This document shows positions 16,839 to 25,825 of a stretch of 64,000 bases of DNA, one piece after another. The position numbers and the translations under genes were made by a program. The number at the start of each line of letters is the position of its first letter. The stretch's first letter is position 1. Below the pieces are notes generated by a model. It was not told the origin of the DNA. It ran no database searches and saw only the letters and a list, made by a program, of their open reading frames with translations. This DNA comes from Shinella sp. PSBB067 (GTDB lineage Bacteria; Pseudomonadota; Alphaproteobacteria; Rhizobiales; Rhizobiaceae): contig NZ_CP069303.1 of NCBI RefSeq assembly GCF_016839145.1, positions 186,001-250,000 of the forward strand. Direction: 5' to 3'.

Positions 16839-18050
16839 TCAGCTATAGAGGCTCGGCTCCGGCACGCGGCCGTTGAGCGCGAAATCGCCGACTTCGCGGG
16901 CCTTGTAGAAGACCGGGTCGTGCAGCGTGTGGGTGCGCACGTTGCGCCAGTAGCGGTCGAAGCGGTGGTGCGAGGCGGTCGAGCGGGCACCGGTCAGCTC
17001 GAATATCCTGGACGTGACTTCGAGCGCGACATGGGTGGCGTTGACCTTTGCCGCATAGGCCTCGATCGCCGCCTCGCCGCGTTCGCGCGCGGTGACGCCC
17101 CGGCCGCGTGCGAGCGCCGACTGGACGGCCGATGCCGCTGCGTCGGCAAGGGCGGCGGAGGCCTTCAGCGCCGCGCGGAACTCGCCGATGCGCTCCAGGA
17201 TATACGGATCCTCGCTCGCCTTTTCGAGCCCGGACGTGACCCAGGGGCGCGTCGTGGTCCGCACATAGTCTTCGGCCACCGCCAGCGCGCCCTCGGCCGT
17301 GCCGATATAGAAGTTGACGAAGACGAGCTGGATCAGCGGCGTGTTGAACGTCGCCTGCACCGGCGGAGCGGCATCCTTCCCCGCGAGCGGCAGCAGGAAG
17401 TCGCTTTCATAGACCGGGAAATCCCTGAACTCCACGCTGCCGCTGTCGGAGAGCCGCTGGCCGATATTGTCCCAGTCGTCATTGGCGATGTAGCCGGCCC
17501 GGTCCGTCGGCAGCACGAGATTGGCGACCTCCTCGCCGAAGGCCGCATTGGCGTTGATGCGGTCGGAGACATGCGCGCCGGTCGAGAAGGTCTTCTTGCC
17601 GTTGAGGAGATAGTGGTCGCCGCTGCGGGCCAGCGTCAGGCCGGGATCGCGCGGGTTGACGGCAGCGCCCCAGTAGAGCGACTTGGCGACCGTCTCGACG
17701 CCGAGGTCCCAGGCCTTGTCCGGGTCGTCGGCGGCCCAGTAGACGTATTGGCTGTTGACGAAATGATAGCCGAGCAACTGGCCGATCGAGCTTTCGCCGC
17801 GCGCGAGGATGCGCACCAGCCGCAGCCCGTCAACCCAGTCGAGCCCGCCGCCGCCGATCTCGGCGGGGTGCAGCGCGGTGAGCAGGCCTTCCTGCCTCAA
17901 TCGGTCGATTTCCGCCAGCGGCGGCCTGCCCTCGGCATCGAGCTGCGCGCCGCGGCGTGCTAGGTCGGCGGCAATCTCCCCGGCCCTTGCAAAGAGGCGG
18001 GTCCTGATCTCCCGAGGGTCTGCTTCCTTGACGAGATGCAATGCGGTCAT
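16839..18050 (-). CDS. DszC/SfnB-like flavin-dependent monooxygenase
   Basis: Acyl-CoA-dehydrogenase-fold enzyme, 403 residues, of the group that includes dibenzothiophene monooxygenase DszC and SfnB. Seen are GLLTALHPAEIGGGGLDW, the GESSIGQLLGYHF segment, the middle domain with YLLNGKKTFSTGAHVSD, and RYWRNVRTHTLHDPVFYK at the C-terminus, which contains the conserved histidine of DszC. It is a paralogue of the gene at 15473. It is transcribed alone to the left and shares the control region at 18051-18287 with the NtaA-like gene. A sulfone, sulfoxide or sulfonate substrate is likely (inference). Confidence 0.87.
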   Translation of the reverse strand: MTALHLVKEADPREIRTRLFARAGEIAADLARRGAQLDAEGRPPLAEIDRLRQEGLLTALHPAEIGGGGLDWVDGLRLVRILARGESSIGQLLGYHFVNSQYVYWAADDPDKAWDLGVETVAKSLYWGAAVNPRDPGLTLARSGDHYLLNGKKTFSTGAHVSDRINANAAFGEEVANLVLPTDRAGYIANDDWDNIGQRLSDSGSVEFRDFPVYESDFLLPLAGKDAAPPVQATFNTPLIQLVFVNFYIGTAEGALAVAEDYVRTTTRPWVTSGLEKASEDPYILERIGEFRAALKASAALADAAASAVQSALARGRGVTARERGEAAIEAYAAKVNATHVALEVTSRIFELTGARSTASHHRFDRYWRNVRTHTLHDPVFYKAREVGDFALNGRVPEPSLYS

Positions 18051-18190
18051 GGTCTGTCTCCTGCTGTCCGGCCGATACCGGGCGGAGCGCGCGGTCGGGG
18101 CGGGGTGAACGGCGGCGACGGTCCCCGCCGCTTGCGCGCATCTTCCCAGACGCCCCGGCCGGCAACCAGAAAAGCCGTTTCCGAAATTAA

Positions 18191-18207
18191 TCTATATAAA
18201 AGATAGA
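18191..18207. promoter_or_regulatory. Perfect sulfur-type operator between divergent monooxygenase genes
   Basis: TCTATATAAAAGATAGA: TCTAT, 7 bases, ATAGA, the same half-sites and spacing as at 10691. It lies 81 bases before the rightward ATG (18288) and about 140 before the leftward start (18050), so one site may serve both directions. Confidence 0.7.
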
Positions 18208-18287
18208 ATTTCTGTATTTTGGCGATGAAGGCGCTATCTTCGCCTCCGGTCGATGCCGTCAGGCATCCTCGATACCTGGAGATACCC

Positions 18288-19703
18288 ATGGCACGCCATA
18301 TCCGTTTCAACGCCTTCGACATGAACTGCGTTGGCCACCAGTCCCCCGGACTGTGGGCGCATCCGCGCGACAAGTCCTTCAAGTACAAGGACCTGGACTA
18401 TTGGCAGGACCTTGCCCGCACGCTGGAGCGCGGCATCTTCGACGGCATCTTCATCGCCGACGTCATCGGCTATTACGACGTCTACAAGGGCTCGAACTAC
18501 CATGCCATCCACCAGGCCGCGCAGATCCCGGTGAACGATCCGCTGCAACTCGCCGCCCCCATCGCGCTCGCCACGGAACATCTCGGCATCGGCATCACGG
18601 CCTCCACCTCCTTCGAGCATCCCTATACCTTCGCCCGTCGTCTTGCGACGGCGGACCATCACTCCAAGGGCCGCGTCGGCTGGAACATCGTCACCTCCTA
18701 TCTGGAGAGCGGCGCGAAGAATGTCGGGCAGGGCGGCCTTCGCCGGCACGACAACCGCTACGAGGTCGCCGCCGAATATGTCGAGGTGCTCTACAAGCTG
18801 CTCGAAGGCTCCTGGGAGGAGGGGGCGGTGGTGCGCGACGGCGACCGGCGCGTCTTCACCCATCCGGAAAAGGTCCATGAGATCGCCCACAAGGGCAAGT
18901 ATTTCGAGGTGCCGGGCTACGGCCTCACCGAGCCCTCGCCGCAGCGCACGCCGGTTCTCTATCAGGCCGGAGCCTCCGGGCCGGGCAAGGCCTTCGCCGC
19001 CGCCCATGCCGAATGCATCTTCGTCGCCGCGCCGACGAAATCGGTGCTGAAGGCCTATGTCGCCGATATTCGCCAGCGCATCGCCGCTGCCGGCCGCGAC
19101 CCGAGTAAGGTCTATATCTACACCCTCGTCACCATCATCACCGACGAGACCGAGGAGAAGGCGCAGCAGAAGTTCGCGGATTACAGGAGCTACGTCTCCT
19201 ATGACGGCTCGCTGACCTTCATGTCCGGCTGGAGCGGCATCGACTTCGGCCAGTATGCGCCGACGGACGTCGTCGAGAAGATCGAGACGAACGCCATCCA
19301 CTCCTTCGTCGAGCACATTGCCGGCGGCGACAAGTCATGGACCATCGATGAACTCGCCCGGTTCGGCGGCATCGGCGGCATGGGGCCGGTCTTCGTCGGC
19401 TCGCCGGAGCGCATTGCCGACATCCTGCAGGAATGGGTCGCGGACACGGATGTCGACGGCTTCAACCTCGCCTATGCGGTGACGCCGGACAGTTTCGAGG
19501 ATGTCGTCGGCCATGTCGTGCCCGAATTGCAGAAGCGCGGCGCCTATCCGACAGCCTACAAGCCCGGAACGTTGCGGGAGAAGCTGTTCGGTGCAGGGCC
19601 GTATCTGCCGCAGTCCCATCCGGCGGAGGGATACCGCGATATCGCGGCCCTGAAGCGCCGCGAGGCCGGGAATGCGCCGGCGCTGAAGTCTGTCGGTGCA
19701 TGA
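18288..19703 (+). CDS. FMNH2-dependent monooxygenase of the NtaA/SnaA/DszA family
   Basis: Luciferase-like flavin monooxygenase, 471 residues. This family includes nitrilotriacetate monooxygenase, DszA and other sulfur-scavenging enzymes. Seen are RHIRFNAFDMNCVGHQSPGLW, the DIFDGIFIADVIGYYD-type segment, TASTSFEHPYTFARRLATADH, GRVGWNIVTSYLESGAKN, and GPVFVGSPERIADILQEWV near the end. ATG at 18288 has GGAG about 6 bases upstream; an earlier in-frame start at 18219 lacks support. It needs reduced FMN from a separate reductase. The next gene overlaps or follows at once. Confidence 0.9.
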   Translation: MARHIRFNAFDMNCVGHQSPGLWAHPRDKSFKYKDLDYWQDLARTLERGIFDGIFIADVIGYYDVYKGSNYHAIHQAAQIPVNDPLQLAAPIALATEHLGIGITASTSFEHPYTFARRLATADHHSKGRVGWNIVTSYLESGAKNVGQGGLRRHDNRYEVAAEYVEVLYKLLEGSWEEGAVVRDGDRRVFTHPEKVHEIAHKGKYFEVPGYGLTEPSPQRTPVLYQAGASGPGKAFAAAHAECIFVAAPTKSVLKAYVADIRQRIAAAGRDPSKVYIYTLVTIITDETEEKAQQKFADYRSYVSYDGSLTFMSGWSGIDFGQYAPTDVVEKIETNAIHSFVEHIAGGDKSWTIDELARFGGIGGMGPVFVGSPERIADILQEWVADTDVDGFNLAYAVTPDSFEDVVGHVVPELQKRGAYPTAYKPGTLREKLFGAGPYLPQSHPAEGYRDIAALKRREAGNAPALKSVGA

Positions 19704-19713
19704 CATCATTTCC

Positions 19714-21165
19714 ATGACGGCGCCCTCGAATACCGATCACCGCCCTGTTCGCCCGGTCGTCGCCATCATCGGCGGCGGCTTTACCGGTGCGGCCTGTGCC
19801 TTTCACCTCGCCGGGACGCTTCCCGATGGCCTCGCGAGGATCGTCGTTTTCGAACCGCGGTCGATGCTCGGCGGCGGCCTCGCCTATGATACGGCCGAGC
19901 AGGCGCACCGCATCAATGTGCCCGCGGCGCTCATGTCGCTGGTCCCGGACGAAGGCGACCATTTTCAGCGTTGGCTTGAGGGGAGCGGTGTTCTTGCCGC
20001 CGATCCGGATGCCGTCACGCCGGGCGGGCATGTCTTCGCGCGCCGCTCGGCATTCGGCTCATATGTCGCCGCAAGTCTTGCCCCGCTTGTCGAAAGCGGC
20101 GCGATCGAGCATCGCCGCGATCCTGTCCGCAAGATTGCGGCGACAAGGGCCGGGCGTTGGACGATCGAGGCCGGGGACGGTGGGGTGCTGGAAGCCGATA
20201 TCGTCGTCATCGCGACGACGCATCCCAGTCCGTCGCCGCCGTCAATGGTCGATCGCGCGCTTTCAGGCCACACAGGCTACATCTCCGATGCCACGGTTCC
20301 CCGCGCCCTCATGGACATTGGCAGGGACGACCGGGTGCTGATCATCGGCATGGGGCTCACCGCCGCGGATGTCATTGCGACGCTCGATGCCGGGGGCCAT
20401 CGGGGCAGGATCACGGCCGTCTCGCGCCGCGGCCTTCGCTCGCGCGGGCATAACCTTTCGCCCCAGGAACCATTCGGCGAGTTTGCCGATCCCCCGTCGC
20501 GTTCGGCGCGCGCCCTGCTCCGGCGCGTGCGCGACAGCGTGGCCGTGGCCGAGGCTTCGGGGCTCTCCTGGCATGCGGTTTTCGACCAGCTTCGCAAACA
20601 GGGCGGCGATATCTGGCGTGCGTTGCCGATCGTGGAGCGCCGGCGCCTCGTACGCTACCTTCGGCCGTTTTGGGATGTGCACCGATTCCGTATCGCACCG
20701 CAGGTGGAGGCGATCATCGAACGACGGCTGGCGGCCGGGACCCTCTCGTTTCACGCAGCGGCCATCGCCGGCGTGAAACGCAGCGGAGCAGGCGCCGTTT
20801 CTGTAGACTTTCGCCCGCCCCATGGGCGGCAGCCGTTCCAGGAGCAGTACGACAGCGTGGTCGTGACGACCGGCCCGGCCCATGGGGCCGTTCTCTCAAG
20901 CCAGTCGTTCCTTAAAGGCCTTTCGGATGCGGGGAGGCTGCAGCCGGATGCCGTCGGGCTCGGCATCGCCGTCGACGAACAAAGCCGTGCCATCGATGCG
21001 ACCGGGCAGGTGGCGGACAATCTCTATATCGCCGGCCCGCTGGCGCGCGGCACGTTCGGGGAACTGATGGGCCTGCCCCAGGTGGTAAATCATGCCGCTT
21101 TCGTCTCTGAAAGCATCGCAAGCCAGGTGAGATCGCTGGCCAGCCTGCCTTCCCCGTCACGCTAG
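19714..21165 (+). CDS. FAD/NAD(P)-binding oxidoreductase (COG4529-like)
   Basis: About 483 residues with an N-terminal FAD-binding Rossmann motif VVAIIGGGFTGAACAFHLAG, the RINVPAALMSL segment, a second dinucleotide motif VLIIGMGLTAADVIATLD near the middle and a closing NLYIAGPLARGTFGELMGLPQV block. This is the pattern of the COG4529 family of predicted FAD/NAD(P) proteins, often found near sulfur and transport genes. The ATG at 19714 or a GTG at 19696 (overlapping the upstream gene) could be used; neither has a good ribosome site. It could supply reduced flavin to the upstream monooxygenase, but that is inference. Confidence 0.8.
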   Translation: MTAPSNTDHRPVRPVVAIIGGGFTGAACAFHLAGTLPDGLARIVVFEPRSMLGGGLAYDTAEQAHRINVPAALMSLVPDEGDHFQRWLEGSGVLAADPDAVTPGGHVFARRSAFGSYVAASLAPLVESGAIEHRRDPVRKIAATRAGRWTIEAGDGGVLEADIVVIATTHPSPSPPSMVDRALSGHTGYISDATVPRALMDIGRDDRVLIIGMGLTAADVIATLDAGGHRGRITAVSRRGLRSRGHNLSPQEPFGEFADPPSRSARALLRRVRDSVAVAEASGLSWHAVFDQLRKQGGDIWRALPIVERRRLVRYLRPFWDVHRFRIAPQVEAIIERRLAAGTLSFHAAAIAGVKRSGAGAVSVDFRPPHGRQPFQEQYDSVVVTTGPAHGAVLSSQSFLKGLSDAGRLQPDAVGLGIAVDEQSRAIDATGQVADNLYIAGPLARGTFGELMGLPQVVNHAAFVSESIASQVRSLASLPSPSR

Positions 21166-21201
21166 TTTACCGAGCAAATCCAGCGGTCCGATTCGCCGTA
21201 A

Positions 21202-21246
21202 GCAGGTTCAAGTCCTTTGAACGCCTGCCTTCGCGGCTTCGGCCGC
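21202..21246 (+). terminator. Two hairpins after the FAD/NAD(P) gene
   Basis: A stem GCAGG-TTCAA / TTGAA-C-GCCTGC (21202-21228, with a bulge) is followed by GCGGC-TTCG-GCCGC (21233-21246) with a stable TTCG loop. No T-run. They may end the upstream transcript. Confidence 0.4.
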
Positions 21247-21400
21247 AGCCGATGCGCTACTTGAGCGACAGCGCCTGGCGAAACGGAACTCCACAAGTTG
21301 CAAGCCGGCGGCTGTAATATTAGGCTTGGCTGGTCGAAGTCGGCGGATGGGATATAGACTCGGGGTTGAAACCGGGCGCCGGCCTCTCGTGGGGGCGATC

Positions 21401-24100
21401 ATGCAGCATGGGGATGTCGAGAACTACGGTTTCGACCAAATACTCAAGGCCGAGTACGACGCCATCAAAACGCGCCGGGGCGGCGGGCCCGGACGGGGGG
21501 AGGGCGTATCCGGGGAAGACGTGCCCGCCTCTCTCTTCGGCGTCGCCCTGTCCGGGGGCGGCATCCGTTCGTCGAGCTTTTGCCTCGGCGTCCTCCAGGC
21601 GCTCCACGCACACGGCCTCATTCGGCGGATGGACTACCTTTCCACCGTTTCCGGAGGGGGGCATATCGGCGCGAGCATGGTCGCGGCGATGAGCCATGGA
21701 AGCGAGCCCGGCCAGTTCCCGTTCGCAGACGATCCCTCCGGACGTTCGCAGGCTGCTCCCCGTGGCGACCGGCAGGTCAGCAGCGCGGACGTCCGTGACA
21801 GCGAGCCCGTCAGTCACATCAGGGACCATAGCCGTTACCTCATCCCCAACGGGATGAGAGACATCCTGCCATCCGTGGCGATCTTGTTCCGCGGCCTGGC
21901 GGTCAATGCCTTTCTCATACTGGCGCTGATCGTGCCGCTGGCCGCGATCACCGTCATCGCCAATCCCACTGTCGCTGACCTCGACCGCAGCATTCTCGTG
22001 CAGGTCTTCGCACCGCTCCTGACCTTGGGCAAGGTGAGGTGCCAGGATCAGGGATGGTGCAACTTTCCGTTCCTGGCAACGGTGGTTCTCGCGGTTGCCT
22101 CGCTCTTGTATTTCATCGCGTGGGGCCTGTGGAGATCCCTGCCCGAACGCCATGGCCTGGGCACAGGGCTGAGCGGCAAGGAGGTCACGTCGTTCGGCGC
22201 GAAGCTTTCGGGCGTTCTGATCGCATTGACGGTGTCCTCGTTCGTCACCGAAGCGCAGGGACCGATCCTTTCCTTTCTCTATCGCAATCTGGCGGAGGAG
22301 CCCCCGACCCGGACCGCGACCTCCTCCATCGCCGTTGGACTGGTCGCCTTTGCCGGCGCCACGGCAGGTTTGCGCGCCACCTTGGCCGGCTGGATCCAAA
22401 AGGCGATGACGAACGCGACGACGGCGGTCAAGCTGCGCGCAATCGCATCGAAGGTCGTCTTCATGGCGGCCGGGCTGATCGTGCCGTTCCTGATTTATGC
22501 GGCCTATCTTGCCCTGTCGCTTTGGGGAATATCGCAAAGCTGCATCTTCGAGCATGAGATTTGCCACTATCCCTTGAGCCCGGGCTTTCTTTTCAGCACG
22601 CATCTCGTCACTGGGCTGTGGCTGGCGGCGGGCGCGCTTTTGCTTTGGGAGATCTGGATTTTTGTCCTGCGCAAGCCCGGCCGCGAGACGCTGAGGGTCT
22701 TTGTCGATCTGGTGGCAACCGACAGGAATGTTTTCGGCCTCGGCGTGCTTGTCCTCTTCATCTTCGTCGCCTTCCTGGCAGCGGCGGCCGTCGTCACGAG
22801 GACACCGGCGGGCGGCTACGAGATGGTGGAGATCTACCTCCTGGCGACCGCGGTCGTGCTGATGCTCACGATCAATTTTTCGGAGAATGCCAATGGCCTG
22901 CACCGGCTTTATCGCGAACGGCTTAGTGCGGCGTTCCGGCTGGGCGCGAACGCCGCGGGCTCCGATCCGCTTCCATTGTCGCGCATCGACGTCGCCAATG
23001 CACCCTACCTCCTGGTCAACGCCACGTTGAATGCGCGGCAGCGGTCAGCGCTGGGGCCGGCCGCCGGTGCCGCGCGCAGGGCCGACGAGGCGAAGGATCG
23101 CGAGGCCATCACGATGGCGGTCGCCGCCGGCGATCGCAAACTCCGCGAGCCGGACCCCGTCAAGCGCGGAAGGAACGCCGAATTCTTCATCTTTTCCCAG
23201 GGGTTCGTCGGCAGTGACCTGACGGGCTACATAAAATCCGAGCTCATGGAGCGGCATTCGAGCCAGCTCGATCTGGCGACCGCCATCGCGATCTCGGGTG
23301 CCGCAGTGTCATCCAATATGGGCCGGGTGCCGATCGGACTGCTGCGCCCCACGCTGGCGCTCCTCAATCTGCGCCTGGGATACTGGATGTCGAACCCTCG
23401 CTTCATGAAATCGGCCTCGCTGGATGGCCCGGCCGGCCGGCCGGCGCTGGAATACACCCGCTGGTACGACTTCTTCCGCGCATATTTGATCGCCGAATCG
23501 TTCGGCCTGCTGTCCGACGATGCCGCGAAAATCTATCTCACGGACGGCGGCCACATCGACAACATCGGCCTCTATCAGCTCCTCAAGCGCAAATGCCGCG
23601 TCATCATCGTGGCCGATGCCGAAGCCGATCCGGCCATGACCTTCGGCGCTCTCGTCGACGCCGAACGGTTTGCCCGCATCGATCTTGGCGTGCGGATCGA
23701 TATCAAGTGGCAGCCGATCAGGGCAGCGGCCCTCAGCCGCAAAGGCGGTGCGCAACGAGACATCCCGGAGGATTTGCCCGTTCACGACCGCCATTTCGCG
23801 ATCGGAGAGATCGATTACGGCAGCGGGGAGAAAGGCCTCCTGCTCTATGTGAAGGCATCCGTCACGGGCGACGAGCCGGACTACGTGCTCGACTACGAAC
23901 GCCGCTATCCGTCTTTCCCGCACGAATCGACAGGCGATCAGTTCTTCTCTGAGGAGCAGATGGAAGCCTACAGGGCTCTCGGATTCCATGCCATGATGCG
24001 CGCCCTGACCGACCCCGACCCCAAAAAACATGTTCCGGAACGGCCGGAAGAGGTGCAGCGTCTCCTCGACAAGCTGAAATCGCACCTCGGTCTCGGCTAG
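21401..24100 (+). CDS. Large patatin-like phospholipase with internal membrane section
   Basis: About 899 residues. Near the N-terminus are the oxyanion-type loop SGGGIRSSSF (51-60) and the nucleophile region YLSTVSGGGHIGAS with S84. The catalytic aspartate is in YLTDGGHIDNIGLY (D715), giving the Ser-Asp dyad of patatins. Between them, from about residue 165 to 515, lie some seven or eight hydrophobic segments, so the two catalytic halves flank a membrane region. The classical GxSxG is altered (TVSGG). ATG at 21401 has a GGGGG tract 5 bases upstream. It stands alone, with a degenerate palindromic repeat after it. Lipid hydrolase activity is expected; substrate and role are unknown. Confidence 0.85.
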   Translation: MQHGDVENYGFDQILKAEYDAIKTRRGGGPGRGEGVSGEDVPASLFGVALSGGGIRSSSFCLGVLQALHAHGLIRRMDYLSTVSGGGHIGASMVAAMSHGSEPGQFPFADDPSGRSQAAPRGDRQVSSADVRDSEPVSHIRDHSRYLIPNGMRDILPSVAILFRGLAVNAFLILALIVPLAAITVIANPTVADLDRSILVQVFAPLLTLGKVRCQDQGWCNFPFLATVVLAVASLLYFIAWGLWRSLPERHGLGTGLSGKEVTSFGAKLSGVLIALTVSSFVTEAQGPILSFLYRNLAEEPPTRTATSSIAVGLVAFAGATAGLRATLAGWIQKAMTNATTAVKLRAIASKVVFMAAGLIVPFLIYAAYLALSLWGISQSCIFEHEICHYPLSPGFLFSTHLVTGLWLAAGALLLWEIWIFVLRKPGRETLRVFVDLVATDRNVFGLGVLVLFIFVAFLAAAAVVTRTPAGGYEMVEIYLLATAVVLMLTINFSENANGLHRLYRERLSAAFRLGANAAGSDPLPLSRIDVANAPYLLVNATLNARQRSALGPAAGAARRADEAKDREAITMAVAAGDRKLREPDPVKRGRNAEFFIFSQGFVGSDLTGYIKSELMERHSSQLDLATAIAISGAAVSSNMGRVPIGLLRPTLALLNLRLGYWMSNPRFMKSASLDGPAGRPALEYTRWYDFFRAYLIAESFGLLSDDAAKIYLTDGGHIDNIGLYQLLKRKCRVIIVADAEADPAMTFGALVDAERFARIDLGVRIDIKWQPIRAAALSRKGGAQRDIPEDLPVHDRHFAIGEIDYGSGEKGLLLYVKASVTGDEPDYVLDYERRYPSFPHESTGDQFFSEEQMEAYRALGFHAMMRALTDPDPKKHVPERPEEVQRLLDKLKSHLGLG

Positions 24101-24129
24101 CATAATTCAGGCAAAAGTGCGCGGCGGTC

Positions 24130-24172
24130 TTGCGTCCGGAATTTCGCGGTTCAAAGAAAAGTGGAAATGCTC
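24130..24172 (+). repeat. Short palindromic intergenic repeat, copy C (shortened)
   Basis: Starts TTGCGTCCGGAATT and ends AAAGTGGAAATGCTC like copy A at 591-662, but lacks about 27 bases in the middle. It lies between the converging patatin and D-aminopeptidase genes. Confidence 0.65.
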
Positions 24173-24250
24173 AAGGCCACTCGAACGCCGTGTCTCGTTA
24201 TCCGCGGCCGGCTCCTGATCGGGGATGGGGCGAGGCGGGCCTGATGGCGT

Positions 24251-25813
24251 TCATGATGCGGGGCGATAGCTTATTCGGCGCGCCAGCCAGCAGCCGATGC
24301 TGAGGCCCGTGATCGTGCCGGCCGTGTCCCGCTCTACCAGCAGCGTCCAGTCACCCGGCGCCGCCGCGTCGATGGCGCGGCGGCTGGTTATGATCCAGAC
24401 GTCGGCGGCGAGCGCATACATGCGCTCCATCGGGCCCTTGCCGTAAAGCCCCTCGAAGACCGCGAAGGCCGCGCCGTCGCGGGCCTCGATCTCCAGCCAG
24501 GCCTCCAGTTCCTCCGACCAGTAACGGCCGGCAACGGGTGCGGGGTCCGCCCATTCGACCGGCTGGAGCCGGCGGGCGCGGACGGTCAGATGCTCGCTCT
24601 CCCGCCGCATGACAAGCGCGTTCTCCTCCTTGCGCAGGGTCAGCCCCTGGCCGCGGGCGCTGCCGTCGGACGACAGCGTCGCCCGTGCGGAAGAAGGCCC
24701 GTAATGGAGCCTCACGCCCGTCGCATCCGCCGCCGTCCGCAAAACAAGCCCCTGCGCCTCGTCCAGCCACAGGCCTTCCCAATCCTCGGGGCGCACCGCC
24801 TCGCTCCGGCTTTCACGCCCGAGCGCGGCATCGACCAGCGCGGCGGCGGCGGTGAAGGTGCTGGTGTCGTGGTTGAAGATCACCACGACGGACAGCCGTT
24901 CCCCGGCCACATGCATGCGATAGGAGCTGAAGCCGCGCAGGCCGCCGCCATGGCCGGTGAATTCCAGGCCGTTATGGATGTCCCGGCGCAGGCCGTAGGC
25001 ATAGGTCGCCGGCGTGCCGTCCGCATAGAAGGCGGGCGCCGAGAGGCGGTTGTAGAGGCTTTCGGGATCGTCGCGCGTCGCGTCGATATGGCATTCCCAG
25101 GCGAGCATGTCGTCGAGCGAGGCGGAAATGCCGGCATCGCCGAACCAGTAGACCCCATTGTCGGCGGGCACGAAGCCGACATCGTCGTTGCCCTCGTAGC
25201 CGACGACGCCGTCGAGCGGCACGCGGGCGTCCGGCGCGAGCACCGCGGTGGACATGCCGGCGGGCGCAAACAGGCGCTCGGCGAGGAGGTCGGCGAAATC
25301 CCGCCCCGTGCCGCGCTCGATCATCTCGCCGAGAATGCGGAAATTGCCGTTGCTGTAGGAATAGTGCGCGCCGGCCGGAAAGTGCCCCGTCTTGGCGCTG
25401 GCGATGAGAGGCAGAGCGTCCTCGCGGCGGAACTCCGCCTCGGGATAGGCGCCATGCAGCACGGTCAGCGCCCAGTAGTCGCGCAGCCCCGACTGGTTGT
25501 GGCAAAGCTGCGCAACGGTCGGCAGCCGGTCGCGGTAGAGCGGCAGGAAATCGCCGACCGTCCCGTCGAGGACGGCGGGGTCGCCGAACTGGTCGAGCAG
25601 CAGCGCGCAGGTGAACTGCTTGGAAATCGAGCAGATCGGCAGGCGCGTTTGCGCCGTCATCGGCAGGCGGCGATACATGTCGGCAAAGCCCCAGGCGCGC
25701 CGCGCCACCACCTTGCCGTCCTTGACGACGCCGGCCACCCCGCCTGGCCCGCGAAAGCGAAGAGGCAGGCGGTTCAGCGCCCGTTCGAGCGCCGCAAAAT
25801 CGAGCATCGTCAT
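24251..25813 (-). CDS. dap: D-aminopeptidase (serine hydrolase, beta-lactamase fold)
   Basis: 520 residues, the same length as the D-aminopeptidase DAP of Ochrobactrum anthropi, and similar along the whole chain. The catalytic SxxK is S62-x-x-K65 in PICSISKQFTCA and the tyrosine is Y153 in HYSYSNGNFRIL, at the same numbers I recall for DAP. HGGGLRG gives the third motif. The two C-terminal eight-stranded barrel domains are present, ending in SIGCWLARRISYR. DAP removes N-terminal D-residues such as D-Ala from short peptides. No signal peptide, so it acts in the cytoplasm on imported peptides. It is the last gene of the dipeptide-importer operon, 12 bases after the YkuD-family gene. Confidence 0.93.
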   Translation of the reverse strand: MTMLDFAALERALNRLPLRFRGPGGVAGVVKDGKVVARRAWGFADMYRRLPMTAQTRLPICSISKQFTCALLLDQFGDPAVLDGTVGDFLPLYRDRLPTVAQLCHNQSGLRDYWALTVLHGAYPEAEFRREDALPLIASAKTGHFPAGAHYSYSNGNFRILGEMIERGTGRDFADLLAERLFAPAGMSTAVLAPDARVPLDGVVGYEGNDDVGFVPADNGVYWFGDAGISASLDDMLAWECHIDATRDDPESLYNRLSAPAFYADGTPATYAYGLRRDIHNGLEFTGHGGGLRGFSSYRMHVAGERLSVVVIFNHDTSTFTAAAALVDAALGRESRSEAVRPEDWEGLWLDEAQGLVLRTAADATGVRLHYGPSSARATLSSDGSARGQGLTLRKEENALVMRRESEHLTVRARRLQPVEWADPAPVAGRYWSEELEAWLEIEARDGAAFAVFEGLYGKGPMERMYALAADVWIITSRRAIDAAAPGDWTLLVERDTAGTITGLSIGCWLARRISYRPAS

Positions 25814-25825
25814 CCTGTCACCCCG

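Noticed and set aside
21202..21228. Sequence GGTTCAAGTCC resembling a tRNA T-loop
   Set aside because: No acceptor, D or anticodon stems can be built around it; it is better explained as an arm of a bulged hairpin.
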